Shown: in pieces, positions 7,615-16,509 of the stretch | How positions within the stretch are numbered: the first letter of the stretch is position 1 | Layout: each line of letters begins with the position of its first letter | DNA from: Mageeibacillus sp. UBA5439 | Lineage (GTDB): Bacteria; Bacillota; Clostridia; Saccharofermentanales; DTU023 | Direction of reading: 5' to 3' | NCBI GenBank assembly: GCA_002427505.1 | Contig: DIRJ01000016.1 | Location: 94,501 to 148,110, forward strand | DNA length: 53,610 nucleotides | Notes under the pieces: model-generated | Seen by the model: the letters and a program-made list of their open reading frames with translations, nothing else | Databases searched by the model: none | Told to the model about the DNA's origin: nothing | Made by a program: the position numbers and the translations under genes

Positions 7615-8769
7615 CTAATCAGACATCTCTTCCAGCCTGCGGACCTCCATGATTCGCTCTGAAAGTTCCAGGGCGGCAGAAGAATCAAAGGAAATAATCT
7701 GCATAGTAGCTTTATTATTCAGCCTCAACAGGAGCCTGTCCTCATTCAGAACCAGAGCCATCAGATCCAGAGTCTGCTGATCAGCTTTTTTATGGAAAAA
7801 AACCAGATCTCCCGGGCGCAGGTACTTGATCGCGGGCTGTGCAGAAGTGTTCGGCAAACTGACACTCTCACCTGTCTGCATCAGTTGTTCAGGAGTCCCC
7901 GGCAAATCCAGCCCATTAAGGAAGGCTGCCAGCCGCACTGCTCCCGCAGTAGAAATTCCACTCCTGGTCTGACCGCCGGGAATATAGGCAGAGTTTTCAA
8001 AGGCGACAACTGTGGAAATGAAACTTTGTCTGAAATCATCAGCCAGAGGCAGGTCGGCATCCGCTTCGAGCAAAAATACTCCCTGAGTATTCATCCAGCC
8101 CAGTTGCCCTTCAGGCAATTTCACGCGAACCAGTCCGCTGTTATGATAGTCGGCATAAAGAATAGTCCCCATTGGTGCTTCCACCAGCAAAGTACCCCCT
8201 CTGGCGTGCGACATGACACGTTTAAAGGGATCTCTGATGATAACCTTCATTACAGCATCATCCGCTGACAAAGACGAGGTATCGGCTGTCAGAGCCGTTC
8301 TCTCTACATATGCTCTCTCCCCGTCGGCCAGCTGCACCCCCAGCCAGTCCCTGTATGAAGTATCTGTGATCACGACTGACTCATTGAGCAGGAGTTCCGT
8401 CACATGCCGGGATGTTTTGTCCGGTCCGGCAAAAACGAACACGGAACTGCACTTCACGACAGCCCTGTCCCCTGCTCCGACTGCAGGAAGCCCGGTCTCA
8501 CTTGGGAGTGGAGCTGTTGTTTCTGTCGGTACTTCCTGGTCCCGGTCTGTCAGCAAGGCAGGCAGAAGCACGAAGACTGCCAGCAGCAGCAAGATAATAA
8601 TCATCAGGGGGATCAGCCAGGGCGGCAAGAGCTTCTTTTTGGGCCTTACGTAAAGCTTCTTCGGAAGATGCGGATCATGGTCTTTGTTGACAAAAATATC
8701 TTCCTTGGCAACAGGCCTGTGCTTGATCGAAAGCTTTTTATTTTTATCTGGGGAATCAGTTTTATTCAT
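7615..8769 (-). CDS. Membrane-anchored SH3 / inactive NlpC-P60-like protein
   Basis: A cell-wall-facing protein with a charged cytoplasmic N-terminus, one helix (about residues 50-73), a linker rich in Thr and Pro, two SH3-like segments (about 100-165 and 175-235) and a C-terminal region shaped like NlpC/P60 endopeptidases. The shape is clear from GG..RSG followed by the hallmark LRPGDLVFFH, but the catalytic GxDCSG is GISTAG here (Cys replaced by Thr) and the HVGIY element reads LDLMAL, so Cys and His are both lost. I infer a binding or scaffolding role rather than cleavage. ATG at 8769 is preferred over a TTG two codons earlier; both overlap the end of acpS, indicating coupling. Confidence 0.8.
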   Translation of the reverse strand: MNKTDSPDKNKKLSIKHRPVAKEDIFVNKDHDPHLPKKLYVRPKKKLLPPWLIPLMIIILLLLAVFVLLPALLTDRDQEVPTETTAPLPSETGLPAVGAGDRAVVKCSSVFVFAGPDKTSRHVTELLLNESVVITDTSYRDWLGVQLADGERAYVERTALTADTSSLSADDAVMKVIIRDPFKRVMSHARGGTLLVEAPMGTILYADYHNSGLVRVKLPEGQLGWMNTQGVFLLEADADLPLADDFRQSFISTVVAFENSAYIPGGQTRSGISTAGAVRLAAFLNGLDLPGTPEQLMQTGESVSLPNTSAQPAIKYLRPGDLVFFHKKADQQTLDLMALVLNEDRLLLRLNNKATMQIISFDSSAALELSERIMEVRRLEEMSD

Positions 8770-9172
8770 TATCAATTAACTCGGCTTCCGCCCCGGTATG
8801 TAATCTTGCAGTATTGAAGACACAGACAGCCACGGCATATTCTTTTTCGTGGGAAATACTCAGGGCCAGATCAGACACTTCCAGTTCTCTATAACGGGCA
8901 AGAGCAGCCCCGTGCAGATGCAGTTCCGGCTCTCCCGACTCACTGCTGAGTATCTCCAGGTCTTGCAGACTGACGCCTTTACTCCAGAAGCCGGTGCCAA
9001 GTGCTTTTGAAACCGCTTCTTTGGCCGCAAAACGGCCTGCCAGCCGCTGCAGTGACCTTTCACATATACTTAGCTCGGCAGGAGTGAAAACGCGCTCCAG
9101 GAAGCGCTGACCGCCCCTGTCAACTGCCCGCTTTATACGTTCTATCCGGATTATATCTATGCCACAGCGCAT
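8762..9172 (-). CDS. acpS: Holo-[acyl-carrier-protein] synthase
   Basis: Transfers 4'-phosphopantetheine from CoA to the serine of acyl carrier protein, making it active for fatty acid synthesis. The 136 residues begin GIDIIRIERI, whose Asp binds magnesium, and contain RFAAKEAVSKALGTG with the second metal ligand Glu. About 12 extra residues close the C-terminus. GAGGAGG is ten bases before the ATG. It shares its 3' end with the wall protein downstream and is read with the helicase-loader genes upstream. Confidence 0.95.
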   Translation of the reverse strand: MRCGIDIIRIERIKRAVDRGGQRFLERVFTPAELSICERSLQRLAGRFAAKEAVSKALGTGFWSKGVSLQDLEILSSESGEPELHLHGAALARYRELEVSDLALSISHEKEYAVAVCVFNTARLHTGAEAELIDNE

Positions 9173-9202
9173 GTCAGCCGTTTCCTCCTCAAGCTGATCA
9201 GC

Positions 9203-10213
9203 TTACTGACCCTGCTGGCGCAGTTTAAGACGAATGTCGCCGTCCGGGAAACGGTAAAAGATGTAATTGCCCATCAGCCGGCTGTAAGTGCGCTTATCAT
9301 AGGTCGCACGCAAGTCCGACTCGCTGAGGTTGGTGGCTATAATGCTGTGCAGGGACTTGTGCAGACGCGTATCCAGCAGAGTAAGAAAATCTGATGTATT
9401 GGACTCCACTGTCCAGCTGGCACTGATTTCGCTGCCCAGATCATCCAGCAAGAGCAGGTCTACCGACATCAGTGCGTCCGTCAGCAGCTCCATCTCTTCA
9501 TATTGCCCGCGGTCGGGGCTGTAAGATTGGCGCAGTTTCGTCATTGTCTTCATCCACTCGAAAAATATCGGTGCTGTCACATAGAGTACGGAATATCCCT
9601 GCTCCAGAAGCTCACGTCCGATCGACTGCATAAGAAAGGTTTTGCCGCTGCCCGTCTGACCGGAAAAAAGCAGATTCTGGTCCTGAACCTGAGAAAAATA
9701 GCGCGTATAGAAGACAGTCACTTCTCTCAGTTCACGCATGCGTTCCCGCGCCGTCTGTTCTCCGTCTTTAGTCTGGTCTGAAAAAAGATTCAGGTTAAAA
9801 TTGGCAAAACTGGCCCCTTCCTGAAAGGGTATCGGCAAATACTTCGATATTTCTTTTTGAAAAAGCCGCCGGCGGCAGGGACACCATTCGCCTGAAGGCA
9901 GACTGCCGGAATCCTGGCACAGCGTGCAGAAATACTCAGGGCTGTCGTAGTCAGCTGTAATACTGTTAGCTGCCAGAAAGTCTTCCCGCTCACGGATTGA
10001 ACTTGCCAGGCCCTGATCATCACAGGCATCCCCCAGAAAGCGATACAATCCGGAAATTCCGCTCTGCTGAATTTTGCGGTCCATGGCTGCCAGTTCCGGA
10101 TATTGCTCATAGATCCGGGCACGTTTGAGCTCCCCGAGCTGCTCCGCCCGGGCACGACGCTGGGAATAGATAGCTGCCAGATCTCTGTTAATTTTTTGTT
10201 CCAAACGCGACAT
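9203..10213 (-). CDS. DnaC/DnaI-like helicase-loader ATPase
   Basis: AAA+ ATPase of the DnaC/DnaI/IstB group, expected to help load replicative helicase onto DNA. Residues about 90-115 hold a zinc-type cluster CTLC...CPC; then come Walker A GQTGSGKT and Walker B LLLLDDLGS, with the sensor-type SIIATNLS. The N-terminal 80 residues are a charged helical region as in DnaI-type loaders. The ATG used has GAGGAC nine bases upstream; a longer reading by eight residues would start inside the preceding gene. Only four bases separate it from the DnaD-like gene, so the two form a primosome pair. An IS21-type IstB role is unlikely: no transposase is near. Confidence 0.87.
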   Translation of the reverse strand: MSRLEQKINRDLAAIYSQRRARAEQLGELKRARIYEQYPELAAMDRKIQQSGISGLYRFLGDACDDQGLASSIREREDFLAANSITADYDSPEYFCTLCQDSGSLPSGEWCPCRRRLFQKEISKYLPIPFQEGASFANFNLNLFSDQTKDGEQTARERMRELREVTVFYTRYFSQVQDQNLLFSGQTGSGKTFLMQSIGRELLEQGYSVLYVTAPIFFEWMKTMTKLRQSYSPDRGQYEEMELLTDALMSVDLLLLDDLGSEISASWTVESNTSDFLTLLDTRLHKSLHSIIATNLSESDLRATYDKRTYSRLMGNYIFYRFPDGDIRLKLRQQGQ

Positions 10214-10217
10214 CAGG

Positions 10218-11237
10218 CTAGTCCTCTTGAGCAGCATCTGTTTTTTTCAGACGGGGTCTGGGGATGCGCCGGGCCAAATCCTGACTGATCTGCTCGACTT
10301 CCGTTTTACTCTCTTCACTCATGGTGAAATCCCCGCTTACTCTCTGTTCGCCCTTGCGTTTTGCAGCCCGCCTCTGCTGGTACTTCTGCTCATACTCGCG
10401 AATTTCTTCTACCGTTTGCAGACCTTCAGCATGCCATTCGCCCAAAATCGAATCAAGATACTTGACACTGGGGTTACTGGCTCCGGTAAGTTTCTGCAAA
10501 GCTTCCTCCACAATATCGGCGGAGTAGCCGTATTCATCCATCCAATTGCTGATCAGTCTGTTGTCCGGCTCGGATAAGCGCCTTCTCAGATTCTTTGCCA
10601 CCAGGGCCTGCAGCTGCTTTTTCTCTAAAAAGCGCTCGTAATAAACACTGAGCTGGTCATAGCTTTTTATACCCGCCTGAGACCAGTCTTCAGCTATACG
10701 CCTGATGTAGGCGGTTGTTCGCAGAGCATTGGCATTGGCTGCTTCCTGAAAAAGTGAGTACATGACGGCCGGCTCAAAGCCATGATGGTCGAACCAATAA
10801 TCGGTCAGCTCATACCAGGTGTAAGTCATGGTGCCCTGGAAAAAGGTCATATTTATCTCATTGATAATCTGCTCGCGGTCCTCATGTTCCTTCTCGCGCT
10901 CAATGATATCGCTGGGCGGAGCGGTCTCTCTGGGCCGGAAGCGTCGCTCCAGCTCTTTGGCTTTAATGTCTTCCAGGCGTATATCTCGCTGGCTGACACT
11001 GATTAAACCTTCAGCCTGCAGCTGTTGCAGCAGTTCATCTACCTTTTTAACGGAAAAGCCGAGACGGGCCGCCATATCATCTGAGCTAATCACGCGTGAA
11101 CCATTCTCAGCTACACTCAAGAGCAGCAGATAGCACTTGACCGCATCTCCATCCAGCTTGACCATAAAGTCATAGATGAACAGATCCGGTACAGCTGTAT
11201 CGCTGAAAGTTGAGTTGCGATGACGGACAATGCGCAA
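10218..11237 (-). CDS. DnaD-domain primosome protein
   Basis: Likely replication initiation or restart protein of the DnaD/DnaB(Gram-positive) superfamily. The N-terminus is a winged-helix-like segment (about residues 20-95). Two DnaD-type helical domains follow, each ending in the YxxxIxxxW signature: YIRRIAEDW and YLDSILGEW. The C-terminus is highly charged. The start codon is TTG with AAGGAG eight bases upstream. Pairing with a DnaC/DnaI-like loader next door is the usual context for this family in Clostridia. Confidence 0.87.
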   Translation of the reverse strand: MRIVRHRNSTFSDTAVPDLFIYDFMVKLDGDAVKCYLLLLSVAENGSRVISSDDMAARLGFSVKKVDELLQQLQAEGLISVSQRDIRLEDIKAKELERRFRPRETAPPSDIIEREKEHEDREQIINEINMTFFQGTMTYTWYELTDYWFDHHGFEPAVMYSLFQEAANANALRTTAYIRRIAEDWSQAGIKSYDQLSVYYERFLEKKQLQALVAKNLRRRLSEPDNRLISNWMDEYGYSADIVEEALQKLTGASNPSVKYLDSILGEWHAEGLQTVEEIREYEQKYQQRRAAKRKGEQRVSGDFTMSEESKTEVEQISQDLARRIPRPRLKKTDAAQED

Positions 11238-11259
11238 TTTTATTCTCCTTGCCTGTGAA

Positions 11260-11288
11260 ACAGAGAGCCGGGTGATCCGGCTCTCTGT
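11260..11288 (-). terminator. Strong hairpin between nifJ and the primosome genes
   Basis: A perfect 12-bp stem (ACAGAGAGCCGG with its complement) closes a 5-base loop. On the minus strand, the 3' side is followed by only TTTCA, so it is a poor classical terminator. It lies 33 bases after the nifJ stop and 23 bases before the dnaD-like start; it may end or dampen readthrough, or act as an mRNA stabiliser. Confidence 0.55.
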
Positions 11289-11321
11289 AATCTTATCAAA
11301 TCCGACTGGCTTGCTACAAGT

Positions 11322-14300
11322 CTAATCTTCCCTTGCCGCCAGACGCTGGTAGGTCTTATAACGACGACCTGCCGCCTCACGGGCCCGGGCGAAGATCTCG
11401 TCAACTTTTTCCGGACTGTACTTCTGAGACAGTGAAGTGTAACGCACCTCTCCTTTAAGGAATTCAGTGTAATCACGCTTGGGTTCCTTGGAGTCAAGTA
11501 CGAAAGTATTCTTGCCTTCTGCCTCTAAATCAGGGTTGAAGCGATATAGGTGCCAGTAACCGGTCTCAACCGCATCTTTTTCACGCTGCTGTGAGAAGAC
11601 CATGCCGCCGCGAATGCCGTGATTAATGCACGGAGCATAAGCGATGACCAGAGACGGTCCGTCATATTCCTCAGCTTCCTTCAGCGCCTTCAGGGCCTGG
11701 TTATGGTTGGCTCCCATTGCTATCTGAGCAACATAAACGTAACCATAGGACATTGCCATCAGACCCAGATCCTTTTTCTGACGTTCTTTACCGCCGGCTG
11801 CAAACTGGGCGACAGCACCCAAAGGTGTAGATTTCGAAGCCTGTCCGCCGGTATTGGAATATACTTCTGTGTCCAGTACGAGAACATTGACGTTTGCGCC
11901 GCTGGCCAGAACGTGGTCCAGACCGCCATAACCAATGTCATAGGCCCAGCCGTCGCCGCCGATAATCCATTGTGAACGCAGCATGAGGTAATCAGAAAGA
12001 TCAAGCAGGCTCTGGCAGCTTGCCCCGGCTTCGCCTGTGAGCCTGGCGGCTTTTAAAGCCTCAATCAGATGATCAGAGACTTCACGTGTACGCTCTCTGT
12101 CCTGAGCAGACTCAAGGTATGCTGCCAGTGCTTCATTAAGTTCTGCCGGCAGGTCAAATGCCTTCAGTTCATCAATCAGTTTGTGAGCGCGTGCACGCAG
12201 CTGATTATAGCCCAGATACATGCCATAACCGAACTCGGCATTGTCTTCGAACAGGGAATTAGCCCAGGAAGGACCATGACCGTCTTTGTTGGGGCAATAA
12301 GGCATGGAAGGTGCTGATCCGCCCCAGATGGAGGAGCAGCCTGTTGCGTTGGCAATCATCATACGATCACCAAAGAGCTGGGTCACCAGCTTCACATAGG
12401 GAGTCTCACCACAGCCGGCGCAGGCACCGGAGAACTCCAGCAGCGGTTCTTCGAACTGGCTGCCTTTGACGGAGAATTTATTCAGGGGGTTGTCTTTGTG
12501 GGTAACTGTCATCGAGTAGTCCCAGTTGGCAGCCTGTTCCATCTGGTCTGCCAGAGGCTCCATGACCAGGGCTTTTTCTTTGGCCGGGCAGACCGCCGCA
12601 CAGTTACCGCAGCCGGTGCAGTCAAGAGCTGACGGCTGGATGCGGAACTGATACTGATCATACTGCTTCATGCCGGTTACAGTCTCATAGCCTTCCGGTG
12701 CATTGGCCTTTTCTGCTTCATCCAGCAGGAAAGGACGAATAACTGCGTGCGGGCAGACATAGGAGCACTGATTACACTGGATACAGTTTTCCGGAATCCA
12801 GCGCGGAATATTGAAGGCGACACCGCGTTTTTCATAGCGGGCAGTGCCTTGGGGGAAGGTGCCATCTACGTGGTCAACAAAAGCCGACACGGGCAGAGAG
12901 TCGCCTTCCTGTCTGTTCATGACATTCGCGATGTCAGTGATAAAAGCAGGCTGTTCGCCTTTGGCTGCAGTCTGATCTGTAGCAGTCTTCCAACTCTCCG
13001 GAACTTCGACTTTTCTCAGCTGAGTGATCCCTGCATCTACAGCATTGTAGTTCATCCTGACGATGTCTTCGCCGCGTTTGCCATATGATTTGACAATGGC
13101 TTCTTTCATGTAGGTAACCGCGTCATCGACCGGAATGACCTCACTGATCTTGAAAAAAGCAGCCTGGCAGATGGTATTAATACGTCCGCCCAGTCCCAGC
13201 TCTTCAGCAATGCTGGCAGCATCTATGACATAGAAGTCGGCATTACGCTCAGCCAGAGCCCGTTTGATAGCAGCCGGAAGTTTTTCTTCGATCTCCGCAT
13301 CACTCCATCCGCTATTGAGCAGGAATGATCCGCCTTTTTTCAAAGGAGTCAGCATATCATAGGTATTAACATAGGCCGGTGTGTGGCAGGCTACAAAATC
13401 AGCGGTATGAACCAGATAAGGTGCCCGGATCGGCTTTTTACCGAAACGCAGGTCCGAAATAGTAACACCGCCGGACTTCTTGGAGTCATAGGAGAAATAT
13501 GCCTGAGCATACTGATCCGTATGGTCACCGATTATTTTAATGGAGTTTTTGTTAGCACCCACGGTTCCGTCGGATCCCAGCCCCCAGAAACGTGCCTGAT
13601 AAGTTGCTTCATCGGTTACATCGACAGCTTCAGCCTGCGGCAGGGAGAGGAAAGTTACATCGTCAACAATGCCGATCGTGAAATTGGTCTTGGGTTCAGG
13701 AAGTTTCAGGTTATCAAATACGGAAATTATCTGTGAAGGTGTGGTGTTCTTTGAGCCTAAACCATAGCGCCCGCCCACAATTTCGATCTCGGAACGTGTG
13801 CGTGACAGCGCTTTGACGACATCAAGATAAAGAGGTTCACCATTGGAACCGGATTCCTTGGTGCGGTCGAGAACGGCTATGCGTTTAACTGACTCCGGAA
13901 TAGCTTCCAGCAGTAAAGCGTCAACAAAAGGACGGAAGAGGTGAACATGTAAGACACCTGTCTTGCGTCCCTGCCGGTTCAGGTAGTCTACCGTCTCACA
14001 GGCGGTCTCATAAACAGAACCCATGCAGATGATAATTTCTTCAGCAGCCGGATCGCCATGGTACATGAAGGGTTTGTAGTAACGGCCTGTCAGTTTGCCA
14101 TACTCTTCCATGTAATGTTCGACAATAGCCGGCAGCTCTGCATAGTAGGAGTTGGCAGCTTCTTTTTCCTGGAAGAAAATATCCGGGTTCTGTGCTGTTC
14201 CACGCAGGCTCGGTGTATTTGGAGTCAGTCCGCGGTCACGGAAGGCCTGAACTGCATCCATATCAACCAGACCGGCGATATCTTCGTAATCATAGGTTTC

Positions 14301-14855
14301 AATCTTCTGAATCTCATGCGAGGTACGGAAGCCGTCGAAGAAGTGGACAAAAGGAACCCGCCCCTTAATAGCTGACAAATGAGCTATAGCTCCCAGATCC
14401 AATGCTTCCTGTACGCTGGAGGAAGCCAGCAGCGCAAAACCTGTCTGGCGTGCTGCCATAACATCACTATGATCTCCAAAAATAGATAATGCGTGACCGG
14501 CGATAGAGCGGGCTGATACGTGGAAAACAGCAGGTAAGAGTTCACCGGATATTTTGTACATATTCGGCACCATCAGTAATAGTCCCTGTGAAGCTGTATA
14601 AGTTGTGGTCAGGGCACCGGCTGCTAATGAGCCGTGGACAACCCCCGCTGCTCCCCCCTCGGATTGCATTTCAATTACATTTACCGTCTGACCGAAGATA
14701 TTCTTGCGGCCCTGCTGCGCCCACTTGTCTACCAGGTCGGCCATGGTGGAGGACGGCGTAATCGGATAGATACCTGCAACTTCCGTAAACGCGTAAGACG
14801 AATATGCAGCTGCTTCGTTTCCGTCCATTGTCATAAATTTCTTTTTCTTCTGCAT
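11322..14855 (-). CDS. nifJ: Pyruvate:ferredoxin (flavodoxin) oxidoreductase
   Basis: Single-chain homodimeric enzyme that oxidises pyruvate with CoA to acetyl-CoA and CO2 while reducing ferredoxin. All domains are present in 1177 residues: the N-terminal pyruvate-binding part opening GNEAAAYSSYAFTEVAGIYPITPSS, the CoA/dimer part, a two-cluster ferredoxin insert with CIQCNQCSYVCP and CTGCGNCAAVCP, the CAGCGETPY element of the proximal cluster, and the thiamine diphosphate site GDGWAYDIGYGG. AAGGAG precedes the ATG. It links glycolysis and the citramalate-derived pyruvate of this window to the Rnf pump through ferredoxin. Confidence 0.98.
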   Translation of the reverse strand: MQKKKKFMTMDGNEAAAYSSYAFTEVAGIYPITPSSTMADLVDKWAQQGRKNIFGQTVNVIEMQSEGGAAGVVHGSLAAGALTTTYTASQGLLLMVPNMYKISGELLPAVFHVSARSIAGHALSIFGDHSDVMAARQTGFALLASSSVQEALDLGAIAHLSAIKGRVPFVHFFDGFRTSHEIQKIETYDYEDIAGLVDMDAVQAFRDRGLTPNTPSLRGTAQNPDIFFQEKEAANSYYAELPAIVEHYMEEYGKLTGRYYKPFMYHGDPAAEEIIICMGSVYETACETVDYLNRQGRKTGVLHVHLFRPFVDALLLEAIPESVKRIAVLDRTKESGSNGEPLYLDVVKALSRTRSEIEIVGGRYGLGSKNTTPSQIISVFDNLKLPEPKTNFTIGIVDDVTFLSLPQAEAVDVTDEATYQARFWGLGSDGTVGANKNSIKIIGDHTDQYAQAYFSYDSKKSGGVTISDLRFGKKPIRAPYLVHTADFVACHTPAYVNTYDMLTPLKKGGSFLLNSGWSDAEIEEKLPAAIKRALAERNADFYVIDAASIAEELGLGGRINTICQAAFFKISEVIPVDDAVTYMKEAIVKSYGKRGEDIVRMNYNAVDAGITQLRKVEVPESWKTATDQTAAKGEQPAFITDIANVMNRQEGDSLPVSAFVDHVDGTFPQGTARYEKRGVAFNIPRWIPENCIQCNQCSYVCPHAVIRPFLLDEAEKANAPEGYETVTGMKQYDQYQFRIQPSALDCTGCGNCAAVCPAKEKALVMEPLADQMEQAANWDYSMTVTHKDNPLNKFSVKGSQFEEPLLEFSGACAGCGETPYVKLVTQLFGDRMMIANATGCSSIWGGSAPSMPYCPNKDGHGPSWANSLFEDNAEFGYGMYLGYNQLRARAHKLIDELKAFDLPAELNEALAAYLESAQDRERTREVSDHLIEALKAARLTGEAGASCQSLLDLSDYLMLRSQWIIGGDGWAYDIGYGGLDHVLASGANVNVLVLDTEVYSNTGGQASKSTPLGAVAQFAAGGKERQKKDLGLMAMSYGYVYVAQIAMGANHNQALKALKEAEEYDGPSLVIAYAPCINHGIRGGMVFSQQREKDAVETGYWHLYRFNPDLEAEGKNTFVLDSKEPKRDYTEFLKGEVRYTSLSQKYSPEKVDEIFARAREAAGRRYKTYQRLAARED

Positions 14856-14905
14856 TGATTTCTCCTTATCCTGTGCAGGCTACTCCTGCTTTTTTACCCG
14901 CAAAC

Positions 14906-14914
14906 ATTATAACA
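14906..14914 (-). promoter_or_regulatory. Extended -10 promoter of nifJ
   Basis: TGTTATAAT on the minus strand is a full extended -10 element, beginning just past the gpmI stop. No good -35 is visible, as is common for extended -10 promoters. It gives a leader of about 45 bases. Confidence 0.6.
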
Positions 14915-14915
14915 T

Positions 14916-16490
14916 TTATTTACCGGCTGATTTTCTGATCAGCGATTTGCCTGTCATTGCTTCCGGCTGTTTCAGGTCCGCCAATTCAAGAATTGTCGGC
15001 GCCAGATCAGCCAGTCTTCCATCTGCCAGTTCTATCCCCCTGACTCCGGCCAGAATCAAGGGCACCGGATTAGAAGTATGAGCCGTCAGTGGTCCGCCAT
15101 TATCACGGTCAAACATAGCTTCTGCGTTGCCATGGTCTGCCGTGATCAGGGCAGCACCTCCTCTTTCTAAAATCATCGGAATAAGTTCCGCCATAGCCTT
15201 ATCGACCGTTTCCACTGCGGCGACTGCGGCCGAGAAGATTCCGCTATGGCCGACCATGTCACAATTGGCGTAGTTCACGACATATAAATCGTATTTATCT
15301 TCTGCGATAAGGCCTGCCAGAGTTGCCGTTAATTCCGGCGCACTCATTTCAGGCTGTAAATCATAGGTCGCTACTTTTGGTGAAGGTATCATGAGACGGT
15401 CTTCACCGGGAAAATTTTCTTCACGTCCCCCGTTAAAAAAGAAAGTGACATGAGCATATTTTTCCGTCTCTGCCGCGCGCAGCTGTTTCCGGCCCGCCCG
15501 GGAAAATACCTCTCCCAGACTGTCGGTTACATCTTCAGCTTCAAAAGCTATGCTTAAATTCTTAAAGCTGTTAAACTCGCTGTCATATTCAGTCATACAG
15601 ACGAAGTCGAGCTGACCTGCAGCCAGCAAGCTTTCAAACTCAGAAAAGTTCACATCCATTAAAGCCCGCGTCAGTTCGCGTGCTCTGTCAGGACGGAAAT
15701 TGAAGAAAATAAAGCTGTCTCCCGGCTCAAGCAGGGCTATGGGTCTTCCCTCAGCATCCACAATCTGAGCCGGAATCAAGAATTCATCTGTAACTGCATT
15801 AGCATAGGATTCTTTGATATATTCTCCGGCAGACTGCCGGCGCGGACCGTCGTAATCTACATCGGTCAAGGCCCGGTAAGCAATAGCTACCCGGTCCCAG
15901 CGTTTGTCACGGTCCATGGCATAGTAACGCCCGGACACGGAGACGATTTGTCCGATCCCGATTTTTTTAATAAATGACTCCAGCTCTTCTGTATAGCCTA
16001 AGCCGGACTCAGGTGGTGTATCCCGTCCATCATAAAAGGCATGGATATACACCTTCTCCAAACCCAGCAGTTTCGCCATTTCCAGCAAAGCATAGAGGTG
16101 ATTAATATGGCTGTGCACGCCTCCGTCGGATAAGAGTCCGGCTAAATGCAGGGCTGTTCCCCGGTCCCGGGCCGCAATCATTGCCGATCTGAGCGCTTCG
16201 TTTTCATAAAAACTTTTGTCAGTAATGGCAAGATTAATGCGCATCAGGTCCTGATACACAACACGGCCTGCACCTATGTTGGTATGCCCGACTTCCGAAT
16301 TACCCATCTGGCCTGCGGGCAGTCCGACATCAAGCCCGCTGGTATAAATCCTGCTTGATTTCCACTCAGTGAAAAGCTTATCCAAATAGGGAGTGTGGGC
16401 CGCTTTTACAGCATTGCCTTCAGTTTCTGCAGATAAACCCCAACCATCAAGCACGAATAAGGCCAGAGGCCGATATTTTTGATCTGTCAT
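14916..16490 (-). CDS. gpmI: 2,3-bisphosphoglycerate-independent phosphoglycerate mutase
   Basis: Interconverts 3- and 2-phosphoglycerate using two manganese ions and a phosphoserine intermediate. The 524 residues start with FVLDGWG (metal-binding Asp15) and carry the catalytic serine in NSEVGH (Ser65). The transferase insert includes DGRDTPP and the phosphatase lobe returns with ITADHGNAE and TAHTSNPVP. GGAAGGA is before the ATG. It sits 19 bases after the fused pgk-tpi gene, forming a short lower-glycolysis operon; gap and eno are not here. Confidence 0.98.
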   Translation of the reverse strand: MTDQKYRPLALFVLDGWGLSAETEGNAVKAAHTPYLDKLFTEWKSSRIYTSGLDVGLPAGQMGNSEVGHTNIGAGRVVYQDLMRINLAITDKSFYENEALRSAMIAARDRGTALHLAGLLSDGGVHSHINHLYALLEMAKLLGLEKVYIHAFYDGRDTPPESGLGYTEELESFIKKIGIGQIVSVSGRYYAMDRDKRWDRVAIAYRALTDVDYDGPRRQSAGEYIKESYANAVTDEFLIPAQIVDAEGRPIALLEPGDSFIFFNFRPDRARELTRALMDVNFSEFESLLAAGQLDFVCMTEYDSEFNSFKNLSIAFEAEDVTDSLGEVFSRAGRKQLRAAETEKYAHVTFFFNGGREENFPGEDRLMIPSPKVATYDLQPEMSAPELTATLAGLIAEDKYDLYVVNYANCDMVGHSGIFSAAVAAVETVDKAMAELIPMILERGGAALITADHGNAEAMFDRDNGGPLTAHTSNPVPLILAGVRGIELADGRLADLAPTILELADLKQPEAMTGKSLIRKSAGK

Positions 16491-16509
16491 AAAGTTCCTT
16501 CCCTGGCGA

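Noticed and set aside
9203..10213. IstB helper of an IS21-type element
   Set aside because: No IstA transposase, no terminal repeats, and the partner gene is DnaD-like.
12747..13088. Plus-strand reading of about 113 residues inside nifJ
   Set aside because: It is wholly antisense to the ferredoxin part of nifJ, which is clearly coding, and has no ribosome site or family-like sequence. Many similar antisense readings were dropped for the same reason.
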